Shown here: piece after piece, positions 19,983 to 29,995 of the stretch
How the letters are laid out: each line of letters begins with the position of its first letter
Numbering within the stretch: position 1 is the stretch's first letter
Assembly: GCA_029747585.1 (NCBI GenBank)
Contig: JAPEVF010000478.1
Coordinates: 1-35,170 of the forward strand
Source of the DNA: Pleurotus djamor
Taxonomy: Eukaryota > Basidiomycota > Agaricomycetes > Agaricales > Pleurotaceae
Direction: 5' to 3'
Length of the DNA: 35,170 nucleotides
Notes under the pieces: generated by a model
What the model was told of the DNA's origin: nothing
The model's input: the letters and a program-made list of their open reading frames with translations, nothing else
Database searches by the model: none
Made by a program: the position numbers and the translations under genes

Positions 19983-22854
19983 GGCGAATTGAATTTCGGG
20001 CCGTGAACTTGAGACTCAGAGTCAGAGAGTTGGTTTTCGGAGCGGTAAATTTCGGACAACGAAACCATGGGAAGCGTCAAGCACGTGAGTGACTGCGTAT
20101 AATAGGAGATAGGAGCGCCACTTGTCGGGCATGCGAGTTGGCAGGACTTTCCGCTACCTACCACCCGCGCAACGTTCAACACCAGCTGCTCTCTACTATA
20201 CATTACTGCCTATTTCTGACACCACATCAGCCTAGAAGGCAGCAAACTTGTGAAGGAAGTACCTGTGATGGGGTTTTCTGGCGCTGCGTCGTCTGAGTGC
20301 TGAGATAAGTTAGAGCTGTCTCAACCCTTGAGAAGAGCATCGCATAATCTAAGGGCGAGCAAGAAAAGGGCTGAGGGGGGATGTTGAGCTTGTGAGAGTC
20401 ATTGGGAAGGAACAGAGTCTTGTAGATACAAGAAGGTCAGGCGGCGGTACACAAGAGTCTTGATGAACTGCATAAGACGAGTTCAAGGTGAGCTTAAAGT
20501 TGGGCACGAGGAACCTGCAAACGTAAATCGTGAACTTGGAGGTACCATAGCTGCGCTTTGTTCACGGCTCGAAGTATAAACGCGAGTTATACGGGTCATC
20601 GAAATTGTCATGTACGTGACAACTACTTTACATTCTTGTGCAGTACAAGTACCGATGAGACTCCAGCCCTTCGCAGTGACGGTGTCCTATGCAAAGCTAT
20701 GTGCCTCTTCAAGCCTCTCGCACTTACAAGAATCATGCTACCTTCCCGTCACTACAATAATACAAGATTCTTCTACTTGGCTGCGGCTCGCACGTCTTTC
20801 CAATCCCTCAAGTTTGAAACTCCCTCCTCTCCACAAACCTAGTCTCGCCCATCCTCAGCTAATGTGTTACTCGAGGCTTGACACAGCACTAATCTCAGAA
20901 CAACATTCATAAAGGTATTTCTGTCACAGTTCTTTTGAGCAGGCGCAGAGTCGTTGATGTCATCGTATTATACGCCTGCTTTTCGGTCGGGTAGATTCGG
21001 GCGTGGACGTTATGTGATTCAAGTGGTCGTATTGGTACTAGACGTAGCGTCGATTTGGAAGTCGGGTATAGATATTTCGTTGAGAGAGAGTTAGAGAGAT
21101 CAGAGCAGTCGACCAGGCGCCAACTTGGATTTGTTTCATTTTCCTTTGGTGTACAAAGTCATAGACACAGCCACCAACTTTTCAGTCTTGCTCTCATTCA
21201 CGCTCTACATGCCCGCAGGCATGTGTTCCACCTCTTTCTTTTGCCCTCACCCCTTATTAAAGTACTCAGGCTATCACATATGCAGCATAAAACCAATTAC
21301 GACCGTTGGTCGACTACTTACGTTGGAACGACGCGTCACGGGTTTGATTCAAAACGTTTGAACGGTGCCGGTGAACCTCTCTGCCGCATGATGTACGTTG
21401 AACGTTGGACTCTCGTTCGTTGAGACTCGGTCATGGACGTCCCGAGTATGAGCATGCCACTGTAGGAGCTCCAAGTCCCCAAGATGAACCGTGAGTTCCT
21501 CTATCATTTTCCCCAAATTTTCCCCATAGAATCTCCGCCGCCTGTTCGCATCCCCGTCCGTTTGTCGTAGCGTTCAACGTTCAGCCGTTACGCATCCGCT
21601 GCCGGACGTCGCTACTACCCCAGTGCATATAGGAGCCCCAGCAGAACAAACTATTTCGTTTCCTACAGCCGAACTTGAACTGATTCCACCAACACCATCG
21701 ACGCCATGCCTGTCATCAATGCGTGTAAAACCGAGGTTATGCTGACGGGTTGGGCTCTTTCTCACTGGACTTGGAAACTCTGACGGGATGCGCCTGCTGT
21801 CGATGTGCAAAATAACTTTCGGTTCGCCCTTCAATCCACTCCCTACCAACACTCCCCTCGCGTCGCAGTGTGAAGAGTATACTCTACTCTACAGCTTCTC
21901 CTCGCTGTTCGACGTGGTTACCCTGCGATCGCTTTATCTATACGCCATTTCTGGCGCCTCGGGTGCTCAAAGGATTACTCCTCGCGTATGAGTTTGGTCG
22001 TTGAGATGGGGGCAGAAGTGACGGTGGAAGGAGAGGTGGACGCGAGGATAAGAGTTGGGGGGAAGTAACGAAGAAGTCGATAATCGCGTCCCAGCGATTG
22101 AAGACGATACCGGCGACACATCTTCAACGAATTCATCGCCACGTACACTTTCCTCCCCATCGACATGGACTCTATCCCTCTAGTTACGTTACCTTTCTCG
22201 ACGAATGCTGGCACCGAGATCCCTCTCCCTCTCCCTCTCTTCCTCTTCCTCTTCCTCTCCCCTCTCTCAGTATTTGCTCGTTCCAGCCGTCTACTCGTCT
22301 GTTATCAACTTTGTCTCGGTGCTGGCTTTGAGGGCAACGATCACCTCCAGAATACCTGCGAAGCTGAGCAGCTAAGATCGACATCCAGCGTATAACTCTG
22401 GTAACAGTCATTTAGGAACATCGTACCACAGCCAGGTTTAGACATTCTCACCGCCTGGATATTGACGAAGCGTATGGGGATGAGGATGGGTGGGAAGGCG
22501 TGCGGTTGTGACGGAGGATGGGTGATTTTCGATTAAGTATGAGAGGGCTGGAGCTGAGGATATGTGCTCGGCGATGAGTCCAACCTCAAGAAAGATAGAA
22601 TGGCATGGACTTGGACTCAGGTACTTGTGTACTCACGCTCACGTTCACGTCGTAAATGTCGCTCCTGAACTAGAACGTTCAGGTGGGGTTTTGTTTTGTT
22701 TCCTTTTCCTTTTTGACCCCGACGTCTCGCTGCGTGTCTCTGCGAAAATCGCGCACCCCATTCTATACTTATCTTTCTTCTACAACTATGAGTTTCACGT
22801 CTAAGTAAGGACTTGAATCGAAGCCACCTGTTTGCTTGCTACGAGTGCGCGGAC
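19983..22854. other. Long gene-poor stretch
   Basis: Nearly 2.9 kb without a frame that shows a domain, a conserved motif or a convincing exon chain. A CT-rich microsatellite lies at about 22220-22262. A TATA-like gtataaac is near 20574. Frames at 21055-21423 and 21574-21852 were inspected and not recognised. It may hold old gene remnants too diverged to see by eye. Confidence 0.5.
22220..22262. repeat. CT-rich microsatellite
   Basis: Runs of ctccct and cttcct units, typical slippage sequence with no associated gene that I recognise. Confidence 0.8.
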
Positions 22855-23041
22855 AATGGTATACAGAGTACCCATGAAATGCGGTTCGTCTTTGTGACTT
22901 ACGAGCAAGGACCCGTCCTCTCTTTAACGTTAGGGATGTTACACGGATGGGGCACTCCAAGATAAGCGCTCTATGACTCATTCTTCGTCCCAACTACACC
23001 TACCCATTTAATTTTTCTTCACCGTTGTACTTATCTCAAGG
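22855..23041 (+). repeat. Upstream segment duplicated between the two F-box genes
   Basis: Several blocks (gagtacccat, tgcggttcgtc, acgagcaag/gcgagcaag, ggggc...ataagcgct/acaagcgccc, atgactcatt/gagtcattt) occur in the same order and similar spacing at about 14690-14854 before F-box 1. The duplication therefore includes roughly 170-190 nt of promoter or leader. Confidence 0.7.
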
Positions 23042-24998
23042 ATGGTTGGTCCGAAAAAACATCTCATATCCTTGTATAATCAACTAACCCATCCATCCAG
23101 CCCGTTTTCACCGATCACGCAGCGCNAAAAAAGCATAGATGCTGAAATTGTTGAACATGAGGCCGCGATTCTCAGGCTGCGCCATCGAAGAAACACGCTC
23201 ACGGCGATCTACTGCCTTCCAGAGGACATACTCTTGATGATACTCATGCTATCCAAGGATGACTCTGAAGTTCTGGAAATACCCACCATGTGGAGGACAC
23301 TGCTCGCTGTGTGTAGCCAATGGCGCCATCTTGCTCTGGCATCACCGAGGTTTTCTGCGACTATCGTGCTGTCGGATACACACAATCTCGAGTCCATGCT
23401 CAAGTACTCCATGAAAGCACCGATCCGGCTGTACTATCCATTATCTGACATCTACAGTAATGGCATGGAAGATATTGATAGGGCTGGCGCTGCGTTGAGC
23501 GTTGTGCTCGGCGAGCCTCAGAGCGCAGAGAGGCTTGAACAGCTTGTCATTACGTGCGGGCAACCGAGCTCCGGAGCCTTGAACGAATTCTTCCGTATTC
23601 TCGGTGTATACGGCGCGCAATCCCTTCAAGAGATGTCGTTAATTCACAAAGGGTCACACAATCGGGGAGCGTATTTCCATCCCCATACCCTCCCGTGGAA
23701 AGGCATTCCCGCTCTCCGTCGTCTCGAGCTCGAAAACATCTTGGTTCCACTGGACATGCCACTCCTCCCATATTTGACAAAGCTTACACTGGCTACCCAC
23801 AATCTATCCGGTCACAATGGCATTCCGATTTCATATGCCGCTGAATTTCTTCGGAGAACACCAAATGTTGAAATCATCAATGTCAGTCATGTCGTGGAAG
23901 ACTGGGCTCCGAATCCCTTCTCCAGTGGCGACGATGGAGCACTGGAGGTCCCTATTGCGCTGGCCAAGTTGCGGTCGTTTACGGTACACTCGAACCCAAT
24001 CAACGGATGTGATCTCTTGAAACGGGTGAACATCCCGCATTCGGCTCGCGTGGAAGCTTTCTTCACGGACAAGGTGAAGAATTCGACAGTGGACACCGAA
24101 GAGAAACGACTCTCGGCTCGTACCGCCCTTATCTCCTTCTTTTCCACCATTGTCGCGCCGTCTTCTTCTCCAAAGATCTCAGTGTCGTTTGGATTCGGGG
24201 GTTCCACGTATGCACTCCTAGTACACTGCGGCTTATCGCCCAGTAGGCGTAAAATATCCATTTCGAATCAGCATGACTTTCTGGATCTAGGCGACTTCGT
24301 AGACATTCTCGAGTCGAGTCAGATTACATCTCGTGCTTTCAAGCTGACGGTGTTCAACGAGAAACCGTCGAATGTGGTTTTGAATAAGGAAGAGGGTGGT
24401 GGCCTTTCCATTGTTGGAGGAACGAAACGATTGGAGGAGATGGACGTCGGTCTCTGGTCGAGGATTCTACCTCTGTTCAAGTCCGTCAAAGCACTCTTTG
24501 TTGAGAACACAAAACTGTGGTTCCTCACGGCCATTCTGAAACCATCACCGTCGTCAGAACTTCCACCTTTGGAAGACCGGAACGCCTCTCTGCAGCATAT
24601 CAGGTTGATCTCGGTTGAATGTCGCTGTCCACGCGCCATTTACCCTGTCGCAGCCCGGCATGATTCAGGTACGCTGTTCAGTAATTTCAGTGCCCATTGT
24701 ATCCGCATTCACGTCTACACCTACATTAGCCATTGATGACAAGGCCGAGCATCCACTTCGCAGCCCGATCTCGGACGAGGATGGAAAGGAAGGAGGAAGC
24801 GTGGACCAGAAATTGGAGGAAGATCCCACAAGGGACAAAGAAAATGTCAAGGCTGATATCAAGGATCTGGTGAGGATCCTCAAGACGCGAAAAGCGGCTG
24901 GATTGCCTAGAATTCAGTTGGTTCTGTTACGATGCGGCATCACTTCACGACAGATTGAGTTTCTCAGGAAGTACGTAGAGATGGAAGTCAGGGATTAG
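23042..24998 (+). CDS. F-box protein, paralog 2
   Basis: Two exons, 23042-24668 and 24730-24998; about 631 aa including one undetermined residue. It aligns along its whole length with paralog 1: KSIDAEIVEHEAAILRLRHR, the F-box at about aa 60-105 (CLPEDILLMILMLSKD ... WRHLALASPRF), the same intron position, and the end ITSRQIEFLRKYVEMEVRD. The role would be substrate recognition in an SCF ubiquitin ligase; the target is unknown. The N-terminal 28 residues are in a different frame from paralog 1: relative to it there is a one-base loss near the A run at about 23053 and one extra position, the N at 23126. If the N is spurious, the start would have to be re-examined, since the alternative upstream frame has a stop. 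Core gene is firm, the first 30 residues are not. Confidence 0.87.
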
Positions 24999-25029
24999 AT
25001 ATTAATCAATAATCACTTCATCTCGGGCA

Positions 25030-25615
25030 ATATGGTAGAGGAGGGCTCGAAGACTTGGGCGATGTTATGTTGAGGCGATGCGACGGGACCTTTGGTCGCA
25101 GATTCTACCCATTTTTGGGTCGATTGAAAGCCTTCTCAAACACGACACTTCCGTTCCTCACAGCTATCCTTCGGCCATCGTCTGTTGTTAATCCAAGTCA
25201 GGAAACCGGTCAAACTATGGTTTCCGTGTCGATGGGAAACTCACATCCGTCTCTACGCCATGTCACGTTGATCTCGGTCAAATGTGACTCTCCGGTCGTT
25301 TCGCGTGTAGAAAATCTACATTACGCAGCTACATTACCCTTCGCAAATGAGGCTGGAATGGAAGGAGATGCGGAACAGGACTTGGTCAAAGCAACAATAG
25401 AGGATGAAGAGGATATCGGAGTTGACCTAATGGACCTAGTGACACTCCTCAAGATACGGCAAGCCGCCGGGTTGCCTAGGATTCGATTCACCCTTGAGCG
25501 CTCAAGGGAATGCCGCATCACCCCACGACAAATTCAATTTCTCAGCGAACACGCGGAAGTCGAAGTCCAGAATCCGATCCCTTGGGCGGGCTTCACGAAC
25601 ATCTCTTCAATTTGA
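25030..25615 (+). pseudogene. Truncated, frameshifted 3' fragment of a third F-box copy
   Basis: Begins about 30 nt after the stop of paralog 2 and matches only the last third of the F-box proteins. One frame reads RRDLWSQILPIFGSIESL (like LWSRILPLFKSVKAL), then the match moves to the next frame at NTTLPFLTAILRPSS and continues to GLPRIRFTLERSRECRITPR and IQFLSEHAEVEVQ. There is no F-box. The intron of the other copies is mostly gone: its last bases (ctacatta) seem to remain, fused to the exon. The end runs on to a TGA at 25613-25615 beyond the usual EVEVRD stop. This is a decayed partial tandem duplicate. Confidence 0.82.
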
Positions 25616-25629
25616 ATGGTAAGCGCTTG

Positions 25630-26180
25630 CGAGGGTAAACGTTAGGCTTGGTCGGGGCAAAGTATACACGTCCTGGTGGATTATACACGATTCGAAGAGT
25701 ACTAATAACGTAGACGGCGGGTGGGAGAGTGTACTCTATACAGCGTGTTCGAGACCGTGACGTCGGGGAAAACGTAGACGAAAGAAAGCAGAAACAAGCC
25801 ATAGAAGGTGAAGGTGAATGCGGAAGGGAAAGGTTTGAGGAAGTTGAGACACAGACGGATGATACCTTGTGCATAACCAGTCAACAAACGGTAACAACTA
25901 GTAAGAAGTACGTACCGACAACCAACTCAACACCGCCACCATGGGAGAGAATGGCATTGCCGCGGTTAGGGATACCGTTCCCCTTACTTGCAGGAGCCGT
26001 CGTCCGTCCGTTGAATAGGAACGGAGCTAGAGACAGTCCACATCGTTAGATTGGATATCAACGGAGACGAGGCAATAAGGCAGGAGAGAAATGGAAGGAG
26101 GGGAGGAAACGATGGAGGGAAATGGGACGGCCAAGATGTAAAACAAACCTATACCAACATCCCTTACTCCTTCCAATAAC
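25630..26180 (-). repeat. Diverged repeat unit A with remnant of HMG-gene exon 4
   Basis: Minus-strand bases at about 25934-26010 align with the last exon of the HMG-like gene (K-x-NGIPN ... ILSHD region: ggtatccctaaccg, cattctctcccatg). The last-exon acceptor region (gagct...ga..cgttag) is recognisable near 26024-26050. The 3' flank (gtagacg, gggtg, cgtagacgaaag words) is also shared with units B and C. The coding frame is destroyed. Confidence 0.72.
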
Positions 26181-27239
26181 CCATCAGCCCACACTGCGCA
26201 ATAATATTTGGCGCGCTTTTCCGAGGAATAGCTGGGTTTTAGTCGTAGGCCGTAGAGTTGATGGTTACGGTCCTGCCAGGAGTCCCAAGGGATGGACGCC
26301 CGAGGGTATCCGTTGGGGACTCGAGGTCAGCTATATTCTGTGTCTCGAGAAGTCTTCATGCCGGAATCCATGGTGGCAGGCGAAGTCCGCTCGATACGTC
26401 GCTCTATCAAAACGGTACCTCATCAGTTCCGACAACACAATCAATGAAGAAGGGTGGACGCACTTCGGAATCAGCTAGAGCATGTCTCCTTTTCCAGTCC
26501 GTCTCCTTCTCCGCCTTGATAGGCGGCAAATACCCTTCTCAGTGTCACCAATCCGCTCGTTCGACACGCTTCGCGCTGTCAGTTCCCGAAGGAGGCTCCT
26601 CTGAGGCGAGCAAAATTGCTCAACGGATTAGCAAGTTACTCTAGGCAGAAGTGAATGCAAGAGTGAAGGGCACGTACCACCGACCAACAGAGCTTGATTG
26701 AAAACGAAGCCACAACCAAACGCTCCGAAGTCGAAATACTATGTAGAGTAAGCGAGCTTGTCTTTCTTGCGTGGGCTCAAGCCTCGGTACGTGTGGGTTT
26801 CTCCGTATATCCAGTGGTATCAGCTGTTGAAGAAACATCATCAACGCTCGTGACGATAGATGACTAGGGTAGAGTACTCTAGAAGGTAGGAAGGGTCAGA
26901 CTACTAATGATATTCCACAAAAATGCGACTAACTTTTGGTACTTACTATTACCAAACGCAACTCTCCCCTTGCCACGGTGCTCGCGCTCCCAGTTTCTGA
27001 GAATCATCGGTTCATTTGCGTCTCCGGTGCTGCGAGATCCAGAAAGGGAAAGGGAAGATGAGGTCGTCTAAACGCCGGATACTCTACAGTCATGATGGGA
27101 GAAGCCGAAAAGGAACCCATGCAGTTGCTTCCGTGATCAAGCCTCAAAGGGGGTTGAAGGGGGTTGTCCCCTAACAGATACAAAATATTTCTCGCATGTG
27201 AGGAGGTTTTCCACCCTGACGGCTGACGGCTGGATGCAA
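26181..27239. other. Unassigned sequence between repeat units A and B
   Basis: About 1 kb with no recognised family. A plus-strand frame (26258-26644) ends in EGGSSEASKIAQRISKLL, but I cannot assign it. The repeated word gtagagtactctagaagg sits near 26867. It may be an insertion or an eroded gene carried with the repeat. Confidence 0.4.
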
Positions 27240-27780
27240 GGGCGAATGTCATGGACACGCCATTCTCAAAGAGGAGGCAGCCAAATGGTCCATATACGCG
27301 ACTTCGTTTGACATGAACGACGAGTAGGTACCGAACGTAGACGACGACCGGGTGAACGCATGTACTCTATAGACTGTGAAGTCCGAGGCGCGGACGCACA
27401 GAGGGGATATACCTAGTGCGTAGCCAGTCAAGACACGATGATAACGAGAATAAAAAGCACGCACCGACATGGACACCCCGCTACCCGACATCGTCATCAT
27501 GGGAGAGAATGGTATTGCCGCGGTTTAGGGAAACCGTTCTCCATATTTGAAGGAGCATTTGGTGGTCCGGTGATTGGGAACCGAGCTGGATACAGGCCGC
27601 AACGTTAGAGTCGATACTGGCAGCGACGAAGTAAGAAAAAGGAAAGGAAGTGAAGGAGTGGCTGTGGAGAGAAGAGGAAAGGGAACGAAAGGGGGAAATG
27701 GGGCGGCCGAAATGTCAGACGAACCTAAACCAACATCCATTACTCCTCGAGATCACCCATAAGCCCATCCTGGGCGAGGA
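27240..27780 (-). repeat. Diverged repeat unit B with remnant of HMG-gene exon 4
   Basis: Minus strand at about 27490-27560 again matches the end of HMG exon 4, including cattctctcccatgatgacg and a TAG-like end. The gagctgga acceptor region is near 27584. The flank before it (ggaatgtc/gcgaatgtc, tatacgcg) matches unit C at about 28430-28490. Internal deletions remove most coding sequence. Confidence 0.72.
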
Positions 27781-28429
27781 TATCGATCGACTGTTGGGTG
27801 TGAGCATAGAAGAGGAGAGAGATGGAATGTCAGTACGGAGTTCTTAAGAAGATCATCGAGTGCTCGAAGATAGTCCTTGGCAGCGTAGCACGACCCCAAA
27901 TTCTGCCCGACTGTAAGTATCCTAAACGTGATCGAGTCAGCCTCATCGATACCGTGGATGGGAGGAAGCACACACACCGTATGAAGCAGCCAACATACAA
28001 GACGAACCTGAACTAACATCCCCTACTCCTGCACGTCATCCATTAGCCCACCCTTGACCGACTTTTCCAAGCAATGACCGGGATCTAGCTGTTCGACGCG
28101 GATAGTGTCGAGGATTCCGTGCCCGAAGCGGCCAACTGTGGTACTCCATGGCGTATGCTGGGGTCCACGATGTGGTATTCAATGTCGAACAGGGCCTTAG
28201 ATCTTCAGATCTTCAGAGCGCAAGCCCTGACACTGTTCAAACGTTTTTGTCAATATTCGTCCACAATAGCAAGAAACACAACAGGCGAGAAAACAGGGTA
28301 TGGGAGCTTGAGAACCCGGTAGATGGAAGGCAGTTCCATTTCGAGGGGACCTGGGATGTTAGACGCGGTTGTAGAAGAACCGATCAGGAAGCTTGACGTT
28401 CGAACGTCCGTCCGATGAGTGGACGCGAG
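27781..28429. other. Unassigned sequence with an extra copy of a short repeated block
   Basis: A block at about 27981-28050 (acgaacctgaactaacatcc ... cattagccca) repeats those at 26124-26190 and 27701-27770. A minus-strand frame (27753-28019) includes CYAAKDYLRALDDLLK, which I do not recognise. No gene is called. Confidence 0.4.
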
Positions 28430-28788
28430 GGGAATGTCCATGGTAGCACACGTTGCACGGGGAGGAAGTCAAAGGGTATATACGCGTCTTGATTAAACAT
28501 TAACGATGAATACGGTAGCGGTAGCGTAGACGACGCGTGGGTGAACGTATGAATAATGTATGGACTTGAAAGTCCGGGAACGTAGGCGAAGAGAACGAGC
28601 AGGTAGACGAAAGCAAGCGACAGCGGAGGAATGATACGAAGTTGAAAGCAGAGAAAGTCCGTGAGAGGAAGCGAAACGTGAGTACAGAGGTGAGACCGAA
28701 CGGATGAGCAATATGGATAGGTGATACCTAGAGTCATGATTATATACGCGTAATCAACAAGGGTACAAGGGTAAGACGCACCAGTAGC

Positions 28789-29511
28789 CTACTCATCGTC
28801 ATCATGGGAGAGGATGGTATCGTCGCTGTTGGGGATACCATTCTCCTTTCCTGCAGTGGCCTTTTTGGCACGAGGCTTGGTGGCTTTACCGCGGTTGGGG
28901 TTCTTGGGATGGTCTTTCCATTGGGCGCCGAGCTGGAAAACGTGTCGTTAGAATCGATTGACGACGACGGAAACAAGAGAAGGGGGGAAGGGAAGGGGGA
29001 AGGAGGAGGGGGGAAGATGGGGAAGACGGAATGGGAGATGGACGAAAGGAAAAGTAACGAAGAGAAAGCTCACCTCCTTCATAGCTTCACCAGCCTTCTT
29101 CCCTGGGTTCTCCTTGAGCCATTTCGTCATGTTCTCCTTGATGAAAACGTTATATGCGCTCGGTTCGCGTTTTTCCTTGACTATATATCATGGTCAGCAA
29201 CGATTCTAGCATCCTGCGCACATACGACGAGGAAGGACAATGGAGAACAGAGATGGAGGTGAAAAAAGAGGGGAAGTGAAGGGAGGAAGGTCATCTTCGT
29301 CGTCGTGGATGATGGGTGTTGGGGGAAACAGAAAAGGAACGCGTCGCTCACTGGGCTTGGCGACCTTAGCACTCGTACTCGACTTTGTCTTGGCCGACGA
29401 GGCAGACTTTGTCTTGGGAGCTACACACGCCAAGGATACGCGTCAGTCCCTCGATAATACACGATCGAACTCAGGGATGGGGGATAACTTACCTCCAGCG
29501 CACTTGGGCAT
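28789..29511 (-). CDS. Small HMG-box/YABBY-like nuclear protein
   Basis: Four exons on the minus strand: 29511-29493, 29420-29352, 29180-29074, 28932-28789; 112 aa. After a Lys/Ser/Ala-rich N terminus the core reads KREPSAYNVFIKENMTKWLK ... AMKELGAQWKDHPKNPNRGK, the pattern of the short HMG/YABBY-like domain of fungal chromatin proteins (Pro-Ser-Ala-Tyr-N-x-F, then a Trp-Lys). A basic stretch (KATKPRAKKATAGK) and an acidic end (HDDDE) follow, as in architectural DNA-binding proteins. Role inferred: non-sequence-specific DNA bending or chromatin binding in the nucleus. Exon 1 has only 19 nt. Introns 2 (171 nt) and 3 (141 nt) are longer than the local norm. It is the only intact copy; decayed copies of its last exon lie downstream at about 27500 and 25950. 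A TATA box lies 137 nt upstream. Confidence 0.85.
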
Positions 29512-29995
29512 CGTTGGCGACGTGTAAAACGGGTGAGTTGAACGTTGGTGGTGGTGACGAAGAGGGAGAAGGAGGGAGAGAGTGTGGGGATGATGGGGGA
29601 AGGGAAGAAAGAGATGGTTCCCTCCTCTGTTCGAGGATCGCCTGCTCTTTATACCCCTCCCATCCAGAGGATGCTTCTCTCCTTCACGTGCACCGTTTCG
29701 CGTTTTCCTTGTTGATGGTCTGTGCGTCGCGTTGCCAGCAATAAAAATAGGCCGAAGCTAAATATAACTCTGCTGGCGTCGGCTGGCCAGGTGCCTAGAG
29801 GATTGAAACTCCGATTGAAAGAGGTTATTTGAAGGAGGGCTGCGACGGCCGTGCAAGCGAACAGCCCACATAAAACTTTTTCCATTCCCACCCTTCTCCT
29901 CCTTCTCCCTCCCTTCTCGTCGTTGTCGCCGTCGTCGACGTTCTCCACGCTTCATCTCATTACATATCTCTTCACTTTTTGAAAGCGAGACCATC
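29512..29995. promoter_or_regulatory. Bidirectional promoter region (HMG-like gene / MAG-like gene)
   Basis: The two genes diverge from this 484-nt region. A minus-strand TATA box lies at 29648-29653. The plus-strand gene is preceded by a cataaaac string near 29869 and a long pyrimidine-rich tract (about 29880-29960). Shared control is possible but not shown. Confidence 0.6.
29648..29653 (-). promoter_or_regulatory. TATA box of the HMG-like gene
   Basis: Reads tataaa on the minus strand, within ggggtataaagagc, 137 nt upstream of the ATG at 29511. Confidence 0.6.

Noticed and set aside
21574..21852. Minus-strand frame of 92 codons in the gene-poor stretch
   Set aside because: Gly/Ser-rich with no motif and no exon chain.
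22220..22262. Regular ctccct/cttcct units considered as a structured repeat array
   Set aside because: Simple microsatellite without spacers or associated genes.
27753..28019. Minus-strand frame containing CYAAKDYLRALDDLLK
   Set aside because: Lies within the repeat-rich region, overlaps a repeated block, and matches no family I can name.
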